64,000 bases of DNA from Anas platyrhynchos. Taxonomy: Eukaryota > Chordata > Aves > Anseriformes > Anatidae. Under the pieces are notes generated by a model, which ran no database searches, was not told the DNA's origin, and worked only from the letters and a program-made list of their open reading frames with translations. A program made the position numbers and the translations under genes. The number at the start of each line of letters is the position of its first letter. The first letter of the stretch is position 1. The stretch spans positions 100,211,001 to 100,275,000 of the forward strand of contig NC_092588.1 of assembly GCF_047663525.1 (NCBI RefSeq), written 5' to 3'. Positions 1-11,323 of the stretch are shown here, piece by piece.

Positions 1-454
1 CAAGAGAAAATAAAGGGTATGGAAAGCAGAAAAGGTATAAGATGAGAGAAATATTGATATAGACAACTCTAAGATTGGAAAAATAAGTTACAATGGGTTT
101 ATGTTATTCTCATGACAGAAGTATGAAATGACTAGGTCTACTTTGAGCTATTTTGAACCAATATTGGTTTGGATGTGATTGTTAGGTTTAAGTGTTCTGA
201 CTGTACATATATGGGGAACTGAGTAATATAAAATGCAGACTGAAAGAGAAGCAGCACTCAGTGGTAAATACTAATTTCAGCAAAATAGTGCATGTGGGAG
301 GGACACATTCTTCAGGAAAAGTAATACCATAAAGGACCGTAGTCCCAACACATGCCATTTAAAAGTGTTACACCAATGCTATGTGGATATGTTTTCCATG
401 TAAGCTACATATTTTATATCATCCTATTCTTAAGTATTTTGATACTGCTTTTCA
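1..454. other. Intergenic, nothing recognised
   Basis: AT-rich sequence upstream of the first CR1 fragment. I see no coding exon, RNA gene or repeat that I can name. In human the gene YAE1 lies upstream of RALA (from memory), but no recognisable exon of it is visible here. Confidence 0.5.
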
Positions 455-1030
455 TATCTTATGATGGAATAACTGACTGGGTAGATGAAGGGAAGGCAGT
501 GGATGTTGTCTACTTTGACTTCAGCAAGGCTTTTGACACTGTCTCACAAACCATCTTCATAGGGAAGCTCAGTAAGTGCGGCCTAGATGAGTGGACAGTG
601 AGGTGGGTTGAGAACTGGCTGGATGGCAGAGCTCAGAGGATAGCAGTGAGCTCTCTGGAGGCCTGTAGCTAGCGGTGTCCCCTGGGGGTCAGTACTGGGT
701 CCAATCCTGTTCAACTTATTCCTCAATGATCTGGATGATGGAATGGAGTGCACCCTCAGCAAGTTTGCTGACAACACAAAGCTCAGAGGAGTGGCTGATA
801 CCCCAGAGGGCTGCGCTGCCATTCAGAGGGACCTCAACGGGCTGCAGGGTTTGGCCAAGAGGAACCTCATGAAGTTCAACAAGGAGGAATAGCCCCAAGC
901 ACCACCACAGGCTGGGGGCTGACATGCTGGAGAACAGCTCTGCAGAGAGGGACCTGGGAGTCCTGGTGGTTAACCACAAGTCAGCATTGTGCCTTGTTGG
1001 CCAAGAAGACCACCTAGGTGTCCTAGGGGG
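455..1030 (+). mobile_element. CR1 LINE fragment, ORF2 reverse-transcriptase part, dead
   Basis: Translation gives CR1/LINE reverse-transcriptase blocks in order: a [26 protein letters not shown] block (about 478-545), an NWLDGRAQR block (about 610-645), then after a stop and frame change a [16 protein letters not shown] block and a KFADNT block (about 760-780). The catalytic pair of the F/YADD motif reads D-N instead of D-D, and the frame is broken around 667-680. Neither the 5' part of ORF2 nor the CR1 3' tail is present, so this is an internal fragment. It no longer codes for a working enzyme. Confidence 0.88.
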
Positions 1031-4000
1031 TAAGAAAGTTGTGAGTGCTAAGTGCCATGACTAGCCCAGATGGAGTACAGAGAAAAATGTAATTCGTAAA
1101 GCTACCAGAGCTAAGCAAATGCAAATATGTCATTACCCAGCTGTTTATTACAGTAATCCCACTATCTTGATTTTAGGGAGTACATATCTGTTTGCAAGTG
1201 TAGGGGGATGTGTGTGACGGGTTTGGAGGCGGTCACTGATGACTGGAAGCTCCTCAATCAGGTGACATTAAGATGTCCTTGCATTGAGCAAGAGTAGTAG
1301 GAGCAACTGCCTACACAAACTCCTTGTGTGTATGTGTTCATTTGTAGTGTTCAGAATCTGGACTGGATTGCTTCATTTTGGTAGTAGCTGATGTTTATCT
1401 GTGCACATCATAAAAATATTCTCTGGGTTGCACATGCAGTGAAAGCATAGAAGCCTTTTCCCACATCATAGAGTTCAACCATCTACATACAGAAGGCAGG
1501 TGAAAGTTGGGATGGGAAATGGTTAGAGTAGACTGTCCAAAATCAGAGCAGACTAATGACAACATGAGATGAGAATGAAAATTACTTGAATCCCAATCCA
1601 GTAAATTGTCCACTAAGACCTGCAGTTGTTCTGCTTAGCAACAGGCACCACAATAAACTTGGTCATGTCACATTATCCTGCTGGTTTTTGGAGAGAAACA
1701 GGCACACTCAGAGGGATGCTCAACCCCCTGGTACATGTACCATCCCCTCAAAGCAGCTATTGCCCTCCTTTGTGTAAAGTGGGAGCTATGTACCAAGTCT
1801 GCACTTGAGCATGCCAGTTATGTACCATAAGTACAGAAAGTTACTAAAGCCTGTCAACCCTTACACAAACACAAAAGCACACAGAGCTATATAGTTGGGA
1901 CCTAGGAGTATGTGTATAATTAATCAAGCAATAGTTTGCCATACTCTTTACTCATTGTGACTTACTTACTTGATCGTAACTGGTACAAGATGGTGCCAAG
2001 TGAAAGTTTCTAGCTCTTTCCTTTTGTTGGTAGGCGATTCTCTCCAGAATACATGCTGGATTTGAGCCTGGTGGTTTCTATTCTTTGGTCCTGCTACTGA
2101 GCATACTATACTTTGGTCCTGCCTCCTACTATACTTTGGTCCTGCCCATTAAATCACAAATACATTTCACACATCCTTATGCATTGGTAATAAAATGTAT
2201 AATAAATTCTAATATGGTTGTGCAGCCAGCATAAAAGAGAAGAACTTACCCATAATACCAAGAAATCATACTAACCCTGTATTGATTTCAGCTCAGGAAT
2301 ACTTCACAACACAAAGGCCTACACACCCACAGGCACAGCAGATGCCAGGCTAATCGATCCCGCACTGCATTTGGAGGGTGGGAGTCCTCAAAAACAAATA
2401 AGTGGTTTTGTTCCCTTTCTATTTTGTCCCTTCGAAAAATGAAGTCTCTCTCACCTTGGAAGATTTATTGAGATTCTGAAGGAAGAACAAACATTTTATG
2501 TGTGGTAAGGTGGTAAAGACTGCCTTTTCTAAAGGCCATGATTCATGTCAACAGTAATCTAAGATAAAATTACAGTGTTAAATTATGTATACTCTAGATA
2601 TATATTGTGTGCTATAAAATGTATGCTAGCATAAAGAAAACAAGTATGTTTTGCTTTTAAATTTGTTCTCTGGATAAGGAAGTTGCACATCAATTTTTAT
2701 TTTTTTTCCCCAAAGATTTGGGCTTGTTTTGCATATTCCATCTTATCTTCAGCTTTTTAAAATAATTGAAATTCTTGCATCAGTTGATTTCTTAGTTTAT
2801 TATGATACCTAACGAATACTAGTAGCATCTAATTAATTAAATCTCTGCTTAATTACACTTTGTAATTTTTCTATGCAAGTATTTCTTGTGTAGAGCTGTG
2901 CTGGCACATACACTAATACATTAAAAAAATAATAATAATAATTCGTATATCCTTAGGGCCACACAGCAAGTGCCTGCTACATCCTCTATATGGTTTTAGG
3001 TGCCCGCTGTGGCATTTAAATACCAGAGAGCACTGTTATTCAGACTTGCATTTACCTTGGGCTGCCCAACCCTGTGCAGTCAATGAAGAGGATTAGTAGC
3101 AAAATGCACTCTCCTCTGACATTCCAATTGCTCTGTAACACTGAAAAGCCAGAATAATGCCCTAAAATGTCATGGGTGCTGTAGAGATGCTTTCACTAAG
3201 GCCACTTGCTAGCAACTGAATGGGAAATATTCATGTAATGCATTTCCATGGAAATATTTATGCTAGTTTGGGGTTAAAGAGCTCATTTTTTTCCACTTGG
3301 TTTAGGCAAGGTGCCAGGGGACATTTCACGCACAATGAGGATTTTGCTATAAATTGTTTTTTATTGCATTACAATACGCAGCTTGGACCACAGAAGAAAA
3401 AAAAAATCAGAATAAAATGACATTTGTTATCTCAAATAAGATATCTCTAAAGGGAGATCAAAAGGACAAAAGCTATGCCTATGCTACCAAGCAGTGTAGT
3501 GCAGAAGGAGCATATCTACCAACTCTGTAGATATGTCCTTCCAAGTTGGTAGTTGGTTAGAAACAGTTGGCATTGAGGACCTGACAGCCATACTGTATGT
3601 ATTACAGGGGGGAGATGATTTTGGTCCAACTCGACCAGCTCCGGTCTGGTCCTGTGGACAGAATGTCCATTAACGGTGGAAGCACACTCCTGCAATACGT
3701 CTTAGTCTTAGTGTCTCATCCTAAACAAATCCAGTGTGTGTGTTCCAGGGCATTCTTCGATCCAAACCAAATCAGAGTAAAGCAGGACAATCCAGAGCTT
3801 AGTTTCAGAGGTGCACTGCCAACCTGAACCATTAACACTAGTGACCAAAAGAATGCATTTGATATTTTTTTAATTATCATCCAAACTACTGTTAAAATCA
3901 ATAGAAAGACTTGGTTGATTTTAGCAACAGGGTTTCCTTTTCCTCCACACAAGGTGGAGGTAAAGGATACAATTACTAGACAATAAAAGATGAAGGGAAC

Positions 4001-5339
4001 AAGAAAGGGAGAATAGGAGAGCACATGCATGTTGTCATTCACCAGAGATGCCTTTTCCACAATTAAGCATCTTTAAAGCTGCGTGATTTCGGGGCATGGT
4101 TGAATGTGGATTCTGAAGATGGGAAATAATCACTGGAGGCAAATTTAACATCCTGATCTTGGTGTCTCTGGACACTTGGAAGTATTAAACAGCTGCAGAC
4201 CACAGTATTAATGACACCAGAACTATGACTCAGCCACTCTTCCAAATAAAGTGTTCTGCAATGTGTATCAGGAATTAAATTAATACAGTGTATAAGTACT
4301 CGAAGAGATGCTGAATTTGGACCAGGATTCCATGAAGCCCCCTGAGTCAGTATGTGTACAGAGTCATGCTACCACTCTTCCAACATTTTTATGCTCTCAT
4401 TAAAAGACTAAGTGTAGCTAGCATGCAGATTTTCCCCCGTGGTGAAATATCAAAAATGTTTTGTGTCTCGTTTTGGCTGTTGTGTTGATTTGGTATTATC
4501 AGCTTACTTTTTTTTTTTTTCCTTTCTCTTCTCCAGTTAACGGGATCCAACATTTCTTTGCGTAAATGAACGTATTCTGGTAATAAATTGGAAAGAACCG
4601 CATCTGGATTGCTCTTTTATTGCCAACAGTTTCTCAGACTCTGTGGAGTATGCAAAAATTAGCTCATACTGAAACACGAGGCCAAAGAAACTAAATCCTA
4701 GAGGGAGATGGCCTAAATGCGGGCTAAATATTTAAGATGTCAGAACCCACAGAAAGCTGAGCACAAAGGACAACAAAGAAGGTTTTTAAGTGCACCTGCT
4801 TGGCAGATTGCACACAAAGGTGGCATTATGTAGAGGTGGAAGATTTCCAGTGGAGGTGATAAAAACTGGAGCTTCCAGACCTGGAAACAAGGCGCCACCA
4901 AGGAATTGCGAGGAGGGGGGATGCGGTCAAGACAGTTTGTGTAGCCCTGATCACATTCTCCCCTCATTTTTATCAATGTTTTGAAAAAAAAAAAACAGCT
5001 GGCTTCAATGCCAACTGCCACAGGTATCCAGTGAGGTAACGTTGGAGTGGCTACAGCCTGTAAACCAAAAATAGACGCTGAGCACTTATTTTGTGTATTG
5101 TGCTTAGGTGACATTGCATCACTTACAGTACGTGCGTATGATCACCCTGCATTTACACAAAGCTCCCATTTCAGTCACCGATTTAATGGTGGAGGATGCA
5201 GTTTACTGAGGGGTTGCTGTTGTTAGTTGAGTTATTGTTATGTGGAAGCCCTCCTCTCTCCCTGGTTCATTTGGCAGCCCTAAGCCCTTCATGCACCGAT
5301 CCAGCTATTAGAAACCCCATCATCTATCACTCCCAGTGC
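1031..5339. other. Intergenic upstream of RALA
   Basis: No gene recognised. It holds minor simple repeats only: an imperfect tandem around CTTTGGTCCTGC (starts at 2083, 2111 and 2134), a short AAT run near 2924-2943, and A/T homopolymers. A minus-strand frame at 4740-5114 (124 codons) has no recognisable motif and I treat it as chance. Confidence 0.5.
2083..2145. repeat. Small imperfect tandem repeat
   Basis: Three copies of CTTTGGTCCTGC start at 2083, 2111 and 2134, two of them preceded by ACTATA. The spacing is 28 and 23 bases. Confidence 0.7.
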
Positions 5340-5419
5340 TTCGCGTTCCCTCCAGCTGTCCCCTCGGCGCTGAGGGGCACGGCTCCTCCCGCTGTCCCCT
5401 ACCGCCCCCTCAGGCCGCC

Positions 5420-5594
5420 ATGACGGGGCCGCGCCCCGGCGGAACCGGCTCCCCCCTCCCTCCCGGAAGCGGGTTCCGCCCGGCGGCCCGGGGGGCGTGG
5501 CCAGGGCTCCCGGTGGCCCCGCCCCTCGCGCCCCGCCCCGCCCGCTCGCCCCGCGGGCCCCGGAGCTCGCCCCGCGCCGCCGCCGCCGCCGCAG
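5420..5594 (+). other. RALA: RALA exon 1 (5' part unknown), normally untranslated
   Basis: The 3' end is set by the donor GCAG/GTGAGG, and the 5' end is unknown (5420 is the in-frame ATG, not the start site). It ends in a GCC/GCN repeat (about 5576-5593). If it splices to the acceptor before 24056, the joined sequence stays open from the ATG at 5420 (context GCCGCCATGA) into the RalA start codon. Whether this exon is plain 5' UTR or codes for an N-terminal extension depends on the transcription start. I infer exon 1 from position and donor, not from homology. Confidence 0.6.
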
Positions 5595-5600
5595 GTGAGG

Positions 5601-5655
5601 GGAGACCGGGACCGGGAGCGGGACCGGGAGCGGGGCCGGGAGGGGGAGCGGGGCA
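5601..5655. repeat. Hexamer repeat GGGACC/GGGAGC
   Basis: Imperfect alternation of GGGACC and GGGAGC units begins six bases after the RALA exon 1 donor. Being so G-rich it could form secondary structure in the nascent transcript (inference). Confidence 0.8.
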
Positions 5656-5731
5656 CGGCACCACCGCGACACCCGCCCCGGCCTCCCGCCCCTCCCAGAC
5701 ACCCCGGGGACGGGCGGGAGCACCCGGGGGG

Positions 5732-5815
5732 TGTCGCGACGCGGGCGGGGTGTCGCGATACCCGGGGGATTGTCGTGACTCGGGAGCGTGTCGCGACATG
5801 GGGGGGGCGTCGCGA
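5732..5815. repeat. TCGCGA-containing minisatellite, about 19 bp period
   Basis: The octamer TGTCGCGA or a one-base variant starts at 5732, 5751, 5771 (TGTCGTGA), 5789 and 5808 (CGTCGCGA). The steps are 19, 20, 18 and 19 bases, with G-rich spacers. It lies inside the CpG island at the start of RALA intron 1. Confidence 0.85.
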
Positions 5816-5912
5816 GCGCATCGAGAGCGAGGGAGAGGGCTGGGTTGGCTCCGGTGGGCCACCCCCACCCTCCCCCATGGCGGACAAAAGGCTCGGTGGG
5901 CCCCCCGTATAG

Positions 5913-6066
5913 GAGCACCCTTGGGTGCTGCCGCGGGGGGGGGGGGAGGCTCCGGCGGCAGCCCCCGGCCCCGGCTCCTTCCCTCCTCGTAGGGCGAACG
6001 GGCCCGGCACCGCCTGAGTCCCCCTGCCCCAGCTGGGTGCCCGCCGCCGAGCACCCCTGGGTGCTC
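5913..6066. repeat. Repeated hairpin AGCACCC-NN-GGGTGCT
   Basis: An inverted repeat occurs twice: AGCACCC/TT/GGGTGCT at 5914-5929 and GAGCACCC/CT/GGGTGCTC at 6049-6066, about 135 bases apart. A run of 12 G (5935-5946) follows the first copy. Confidence 0.8.
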
Positions 6067-9000
6067 CTGGTGGGAGGGCAGTGGGCTGGAAGCGACCCCC
6101 GAGTGCTCAGCCTCTGCGTGCTGCGGCGCCCAGCCTCGCGGTCCCCCCGCTGGGAGCGGTACGGATGGCTGCTGGTGGGGTGGGTGGGTAGGTTATGGAA
6201 AGGTCTGCAGCAAAAAAAAAAAAAAAGAAGAAGAAAACAAGCTCAGCAGCTGCTCTTCATCATTTTCAGTCAACTTTCAGGCTTTTTGGGGAAAGAGGGG
6301 AGCTGCGTGGGCTTGGAGAAGGTACTGACATTCCCTTAGTTATTAGCACAAATAATAGCGATTCTTCATTAAAAATCGTGTTTCTTCTTTTCAGCCTAAT
6401 TGACCTAATAGCACGCACCCCAACATCTAAACCCTGGGAAGTTGCGTGAGTTCCTAGTAGGTGGCAGAGGAATTACATGACACCTAATGGCAGAAGTTAC
6501 AGGGGTTGCCAGTGTTGGTGATGTTTGCCTTTTATCCCCATCCATGAAAATGAAAGAGGTGTGCTGTTGCACAAAACAGTCAAAAAAGCCCTCAGTACTC
6601 TGCATGAGAAGTCAATGGTGGGGCTAAATATGCTGTGACACTAAATAGTGACCGTGCGCCTTTACTAATACAAATTCCTTCATCTCAGTCTTCGCTTTGC
6701 CATGTTCCTCTAAATTTGAGGAAGGGAAGATACAACTCTTTTAGGATGAAATCAGTATTCTAAGAGTTGCTTGCAGTTTGGCACTGTTCAAATAAGGTCT
6801 TTCTTGTTTTCCTAAACCGTAAGGAGAGTGTCTCTACCCACAGAGGAGAAAGCTAGAACGTGGGCTTGCCATGCATTTGTTGTAATCTGTTACCTGTGGG
6901 CATGTTCACTTTATATACATAATCCATAGAAATTGGTTGTCTGGGGGAGAAGGTGGAGTCGGGGTGGTGAGAGATGTGGCTCTGCAGATAAGGCAGTGCT
7001 GGCTAAAAGCAGCTAAAGGGGAATATGAGACCGTTAAATAAGCATTGTTATAGGCCGTGCAGTGACCTGAGTCTCCCCTGTATTCAGACGCCCATCCATA
7101 AGAACAGTTCTGCTCTTAACTGGCGCTAAGCCATCTTCTGACACCCCTGCAGTGACTTTTTTTAAGGGGCTGCCCTGAAGCAGGAGTGTTCTGTCTGAGG
7201 TGAGCCTTTGCCCCTGTTAAATTTCAAGTGCATCTGACTTGGAAGGTAGAACTGCTGAAGCAAAGGATGTTGCCACCTTAGAAACTGATGTAGCCCGCTC
7301 CTTGGTATCAAAGAGTAATGTAGGTACGGTGTCTGGTTACGTCAGAAGTTGTCCAGGCAAACATTTCGGCTGATTGCCAACAGCATTGTTTTCCCTGCGG
7401 CTTCACAATTGAAGAAGAAATAATTGTACGAGAAAAGTCATGTAACTTGGTGATCGGATTTGTTTGTTTTGCCAACCAAGCCAGTGCTATAGGATGTAGT
7501 AGACCTGTTGTGTTCTGGGCAGGGAGTTTCCCACCCCCTGGAGAGCGCTTACAGCCAACTTCCAGCAAACTTCTGATGGCTCCAAGCTATTGAAATTACT
7601 CTGCATCTAAATTGAGATCTATTTTAAGTGAACAAGGTAGTTCGGTATGCTAGTGACAGCTTTCTAGTGAATATATTACGGCCTACCCACATCACACGCA
7701 CAATTATGGGACAACTGTTTTAAGTCTCCTTCCTACCTTATGAAGAATGGATGTAAGGAACCAAGAAAATAGAGCAGTCAGTCTAATTACCGCATCTCCA
7801 CTGAACGTTCTGCAAAACGTTGTATGAATTATTAAGGAGGGAAGAATGGCTATATGTTATTAGTCTGCCTGATGCGGTGTTTAAGAAAATCAGCTCTTGG
7901 GGTGGTAGGTCTAAAATGTTACTGGTAGGTGTTACTGTCTGCAGAATCTGAAACTTCCAGTTTTGGTTTGCAGACAGCCCAGGGAGTTGTTAAATCTTGG
8001 TTTGCTTCTTACGTTTTCTCAACTTTTGGGAGTGGGAGCGAGCACCTACCAACCAAGGCTTTGTTGGTGGTCACAGCTATTTGTCAGATCTCTTTGGTAG
8101 CCACGAACCCAACAACCAGAGCATTTGGCTTATACAGCTGAGTCTTAGAAGCCCTGCACAAGAGCAAAAAAATCTGAAGAGAAAGCAGTGCTGGATTTAG
8201 GAGTGGAAGCAAGTAGGGAAGAAGTGTGGTTTCAGCTAAGTAATACTGCACTACAACTTCCTGAAGAGAGAGGATTGATTGCCCTTGCGTACAGCCTGGC
8301 TTAGTCTTTGTTACTAATGTTTTGTTTTGGATTAGTTTTATGTCCGTCAAGATTTCTAGCACCTCTCGGGCAACAGATTGGTATGCTGTGCACAGAGGGG
8401 AAAAATGGAGAAACAGGTGTGTAGGAGATGTTAGGCAATGTAAAGAGGAAGTGTAATGAGCGACAGTTACTATAGAGAATTCAAAATAAGCTGTGCTGTA
8501 ATCAGTTTATGATGGTAATGTGGAGAGGAGCCAGGAATGCAAAGAAGGTAGCACAAACAAGATATGGAGTTGGTTGCGTAGTAACTCTGCGATCGGTACT
8601 TAGTAGAATTGATGATGCTTATTTTGTGATATTGGCTCCTTAGTTCAGCGATTACAGTATAAATTGAATTCCTACCGGTACAGTTCATTTAGCACATTGT
8701 GTTTTTTCTCCCTACCAGTAAGCTTACTACTACATCATCTGATGCAACAGTGTGGGAATGCCTGGTGCAGTGGCCCACAAGGTTTTGATAAAAAAATTGC
8801 GAGTAAATGCACCGTATGACCAAACTGGCATTTCTGCAAATTACGGAAAATGTGATTTTGCAAAGGAGTTCGGTACCTGTGCTTGGTAGGTAGGTAGAAA
8901 GGATCTGCCACGTGTTCAGGCCTCGGTACCTGTTTCATTTTACTCTCTGAAATGCTAGCTGTACCCTTCTGTGCCGCTGTTAGACTTGATCTTTAACTCT

Positions 9001-11271
9001 GATCCTTGTCTCCAGCAGTCTGAGAATGCTTATGAGTAACGCCCACGTCAACACTAAACAGAGTGCAGTAAACATGGAAGTCTTCCAGGCACTGAGCTTC
9101 TATTGAGAGCAGTAAGAGCCAGCTACACGTTGTATCACCTGCTCTTTGCCAGTGCTCCTGTTGAACGGAGCCCATTGGGCAGCACACAGTAAGGCTAACC
9201 TGTTGTTTCAGAGCTGTGCAGTCCTCTCAGCATAGCTCTGCCCTTCCGTGGGAAGGGCGGTTAGTGTGGAAGTAGTTCATTCCAGCCAAACTTTCCCCTG
9301 TGGAATTTATTTCAGGCTTTAAAATGAAATAAGCTATACAGACCAAAAAACAGTGTTATTGTGACTGACTTCTGCAGGCATGCTGTGCCGGTCCCAAAAA
9401 ATACCCTTGACCAAAAAACACCACCTTGACGTGGTGCTGTGGAAGCTGTTTGACTAGATGGACCCTAAGGCTCTACTCAAAGGAAGGGTTGGAGAAGCTC
9501 ATCCTTAATCACTTGTCACTGTTACTATGGATGTCAAAGTAAGCAAAATTGGATACTGAATGAAAGCAATTATTGTGTGCCAGAGCTGTTTTGGTACCAC
9601 ACCACTAAATTAGAAAGTTTTTATGTACTTAACCACCTAAATTAATTCCACTTTTGTAGTGTAACATGCAAGTAAAACTTCATTCCAACCCTCAGGACTC
9701 TTGGTTTTTAAGAAATAACTTTAAATTGCACGCTCTAACAAGCAATTTCTGTGAGGTCAAAATTTGTATTTAACAATATCTCGATGAAGACTTTAATGCA
9801 GTGCTCCAGTGACTGGACCAGTGTGATTATTACTGTTAGCTCAGTAGACATTATTGCAATTTAACTTCAAAAATGTAAATGTATAAAAGGTCTGAGATTT
9901 ATCACTGTTTTTAAGTGTATAATACGAGGCTGGTTTTGGGCTATTTTTTTTCTCCACTGATGTAATTTACATAGGGAAATCGCTGATGCAGCACTGGTCC
10001 ATATCAGTATTAATTGTTGAAGCCTCTTCATCTTTTGGTTGTGTATTTATTTATTTTTTCCCTGTTGCTAATCAAACATGATGGCTCTGAGATTCTAGTT
10101 CATTCATATGCACTGGAAGTAAGGTACATAATAAAATAGGAAAATTTAACCTAGAAAGAAAACACTCCAGTCTGGACTCCTCCTCTATACAGACCTGCAT
10201 GGTCATTCAGAATTTAGAGAGCAAATGCATTAGGCTAAATATCAGAAATGACTTTTCATTAAGCAAGTTCACCCTCTAAAATTATTAAACAGCATTGCAG
10301 TGAAAAAAAAAAAAAAGATGGCATACATGTAACTTTCATCATGAAATTCAGTGTGGCCTGGAACATCTTGGAGTACCAGAACAGGAAAATATGCACTGTA
10401 ACTCGTTGAGATGCATAAAATGTTATTACTTGATTGTTTTGTCCCTGTTAATTGAAGACTACAAAAAGAACAATAATGGCTTTAAGAAAGCTACTGGTCT
10501 GAATTACTACTTTGGTTTGCATCAGTACTAATTTAGTTTTAACTGTAGTTCAACACAACGAACCATTTTCAGAACAATTGATTCAAAAATGCAGTTGCAT
10601 TTGTTTCAGAAGTATTAAAAATCCAAATGATTTGTCTAGCTGCAGTGTTCTTTCTGGGAAGAACTTGGGTCTTTCAGTAGTGGTTGTGTAGCAGAGCTTG
10701 AGCAGGAGCTATCACGGCTCTTTGGACTTACAGGAGTTAAATTCTAAATCTTCATCCAAGTCACACCTCAGTCCTCTTGTTTAAATCTTGTTTTGATAAT
10801 AACTTGGCTCTTATGTTGTGATCTGTGCTTTTTACCCTTCTGTTACTGCTGTGAGGAGGGAAGAAACTCGCTTTTGACCCATACATATGGTACATCTTTA
10901 ATGTTTCTGTGCTTTGTTTAAAAAAAAATAATAATCCCATAGCAGACATTGCTGGTGGGTATTTCCTGTGTTCACAATAGGAGGGTTATGAGATTGATGT
11001 TCTTCAAGAGCTGATCCAGAAAGTGTTATAGGAAAGCCTGTATGTGTATTCCCATGTAACTGGCTCCTTGTCAACCAGTAACTCTAAATGAGTGCGTATA
11101 GTTATTAGCTTTACTGGTAGGGTTTACAGTTACAATTACACTTAAATAATGATTTTGTAGGGCAGCTGCCTACCAAAATGCTAGTATTTCTCAGCCACTT
11201 TTTTTCGAACTACTGAAGAGTGGGATATGCAATTTTTCTTGAAATCATTCAAAAAGTTTAGAGGGTCCTGC

Positions 11272-11323
11272 TTTTTATTTTATTTTAATTTTTATTTTAT
11301 TTTAATTTTTATTTTCTTTTAAA
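11272..11323. repeat. TTTTATTTTAATTTT simple repeat
   Basis: Alternating T-runs with A or AA make an imperfect 15-base tandem repeat in RALA intron 1. Confidence 0.8.

Larger units (their letters stand above)
5340..6170 (+). promoter_or_regulatory. RALA: CpG island / RALA promoter region
   Basis: Abrupt change from AT-rich to very GC- and CpG-rich sequence. Visible elements are an ETS-type CCGGAAG at 5463-5469, a GGGGCGTGGCC box at about 5491-5502 and Sp1-type GC boxes CCCCGCCCC at 5517-5525 and 5531-5545. These lie just upstream of a good splice donor (GCAG/GTGAGG, 5594/5595). No TATA box is seen. The island lies 18.5 kb upstream of the RALA start-codon exon and on the same strand. This fits the usual housekeeping-type RALA structure with a separate first exon. 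The transcription start itself cannot be placed from sequence. Confidence 0.8.

Noticed and set aside
4740..5114. 124-codon minus-strand frame just upstream of RALA
   Set aside because: Contains a poly-Phe run from an A-tract and no recognisable motif.
1..5339. YAE1, the gene expected upstream of RALA by human synteny
   Set aside because: No frame shows its recognisable glycine-spaced repeat region. It probably lies further left.
5289..6339. Several 180-218 codon frames on both strands of the RALA CpG island
   Set aside because: Compositional artefacts of GC-rich repeats. Only the frame from 5420 that joins RalA in phase deserves attention.
9388..9495. Possible CR1 tail (GACTAGATGG ... AAGGGTTGGAG)
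   Set aside because: A few short words resemble CR1 3' ends but the order is not right and no octamer tail follows.
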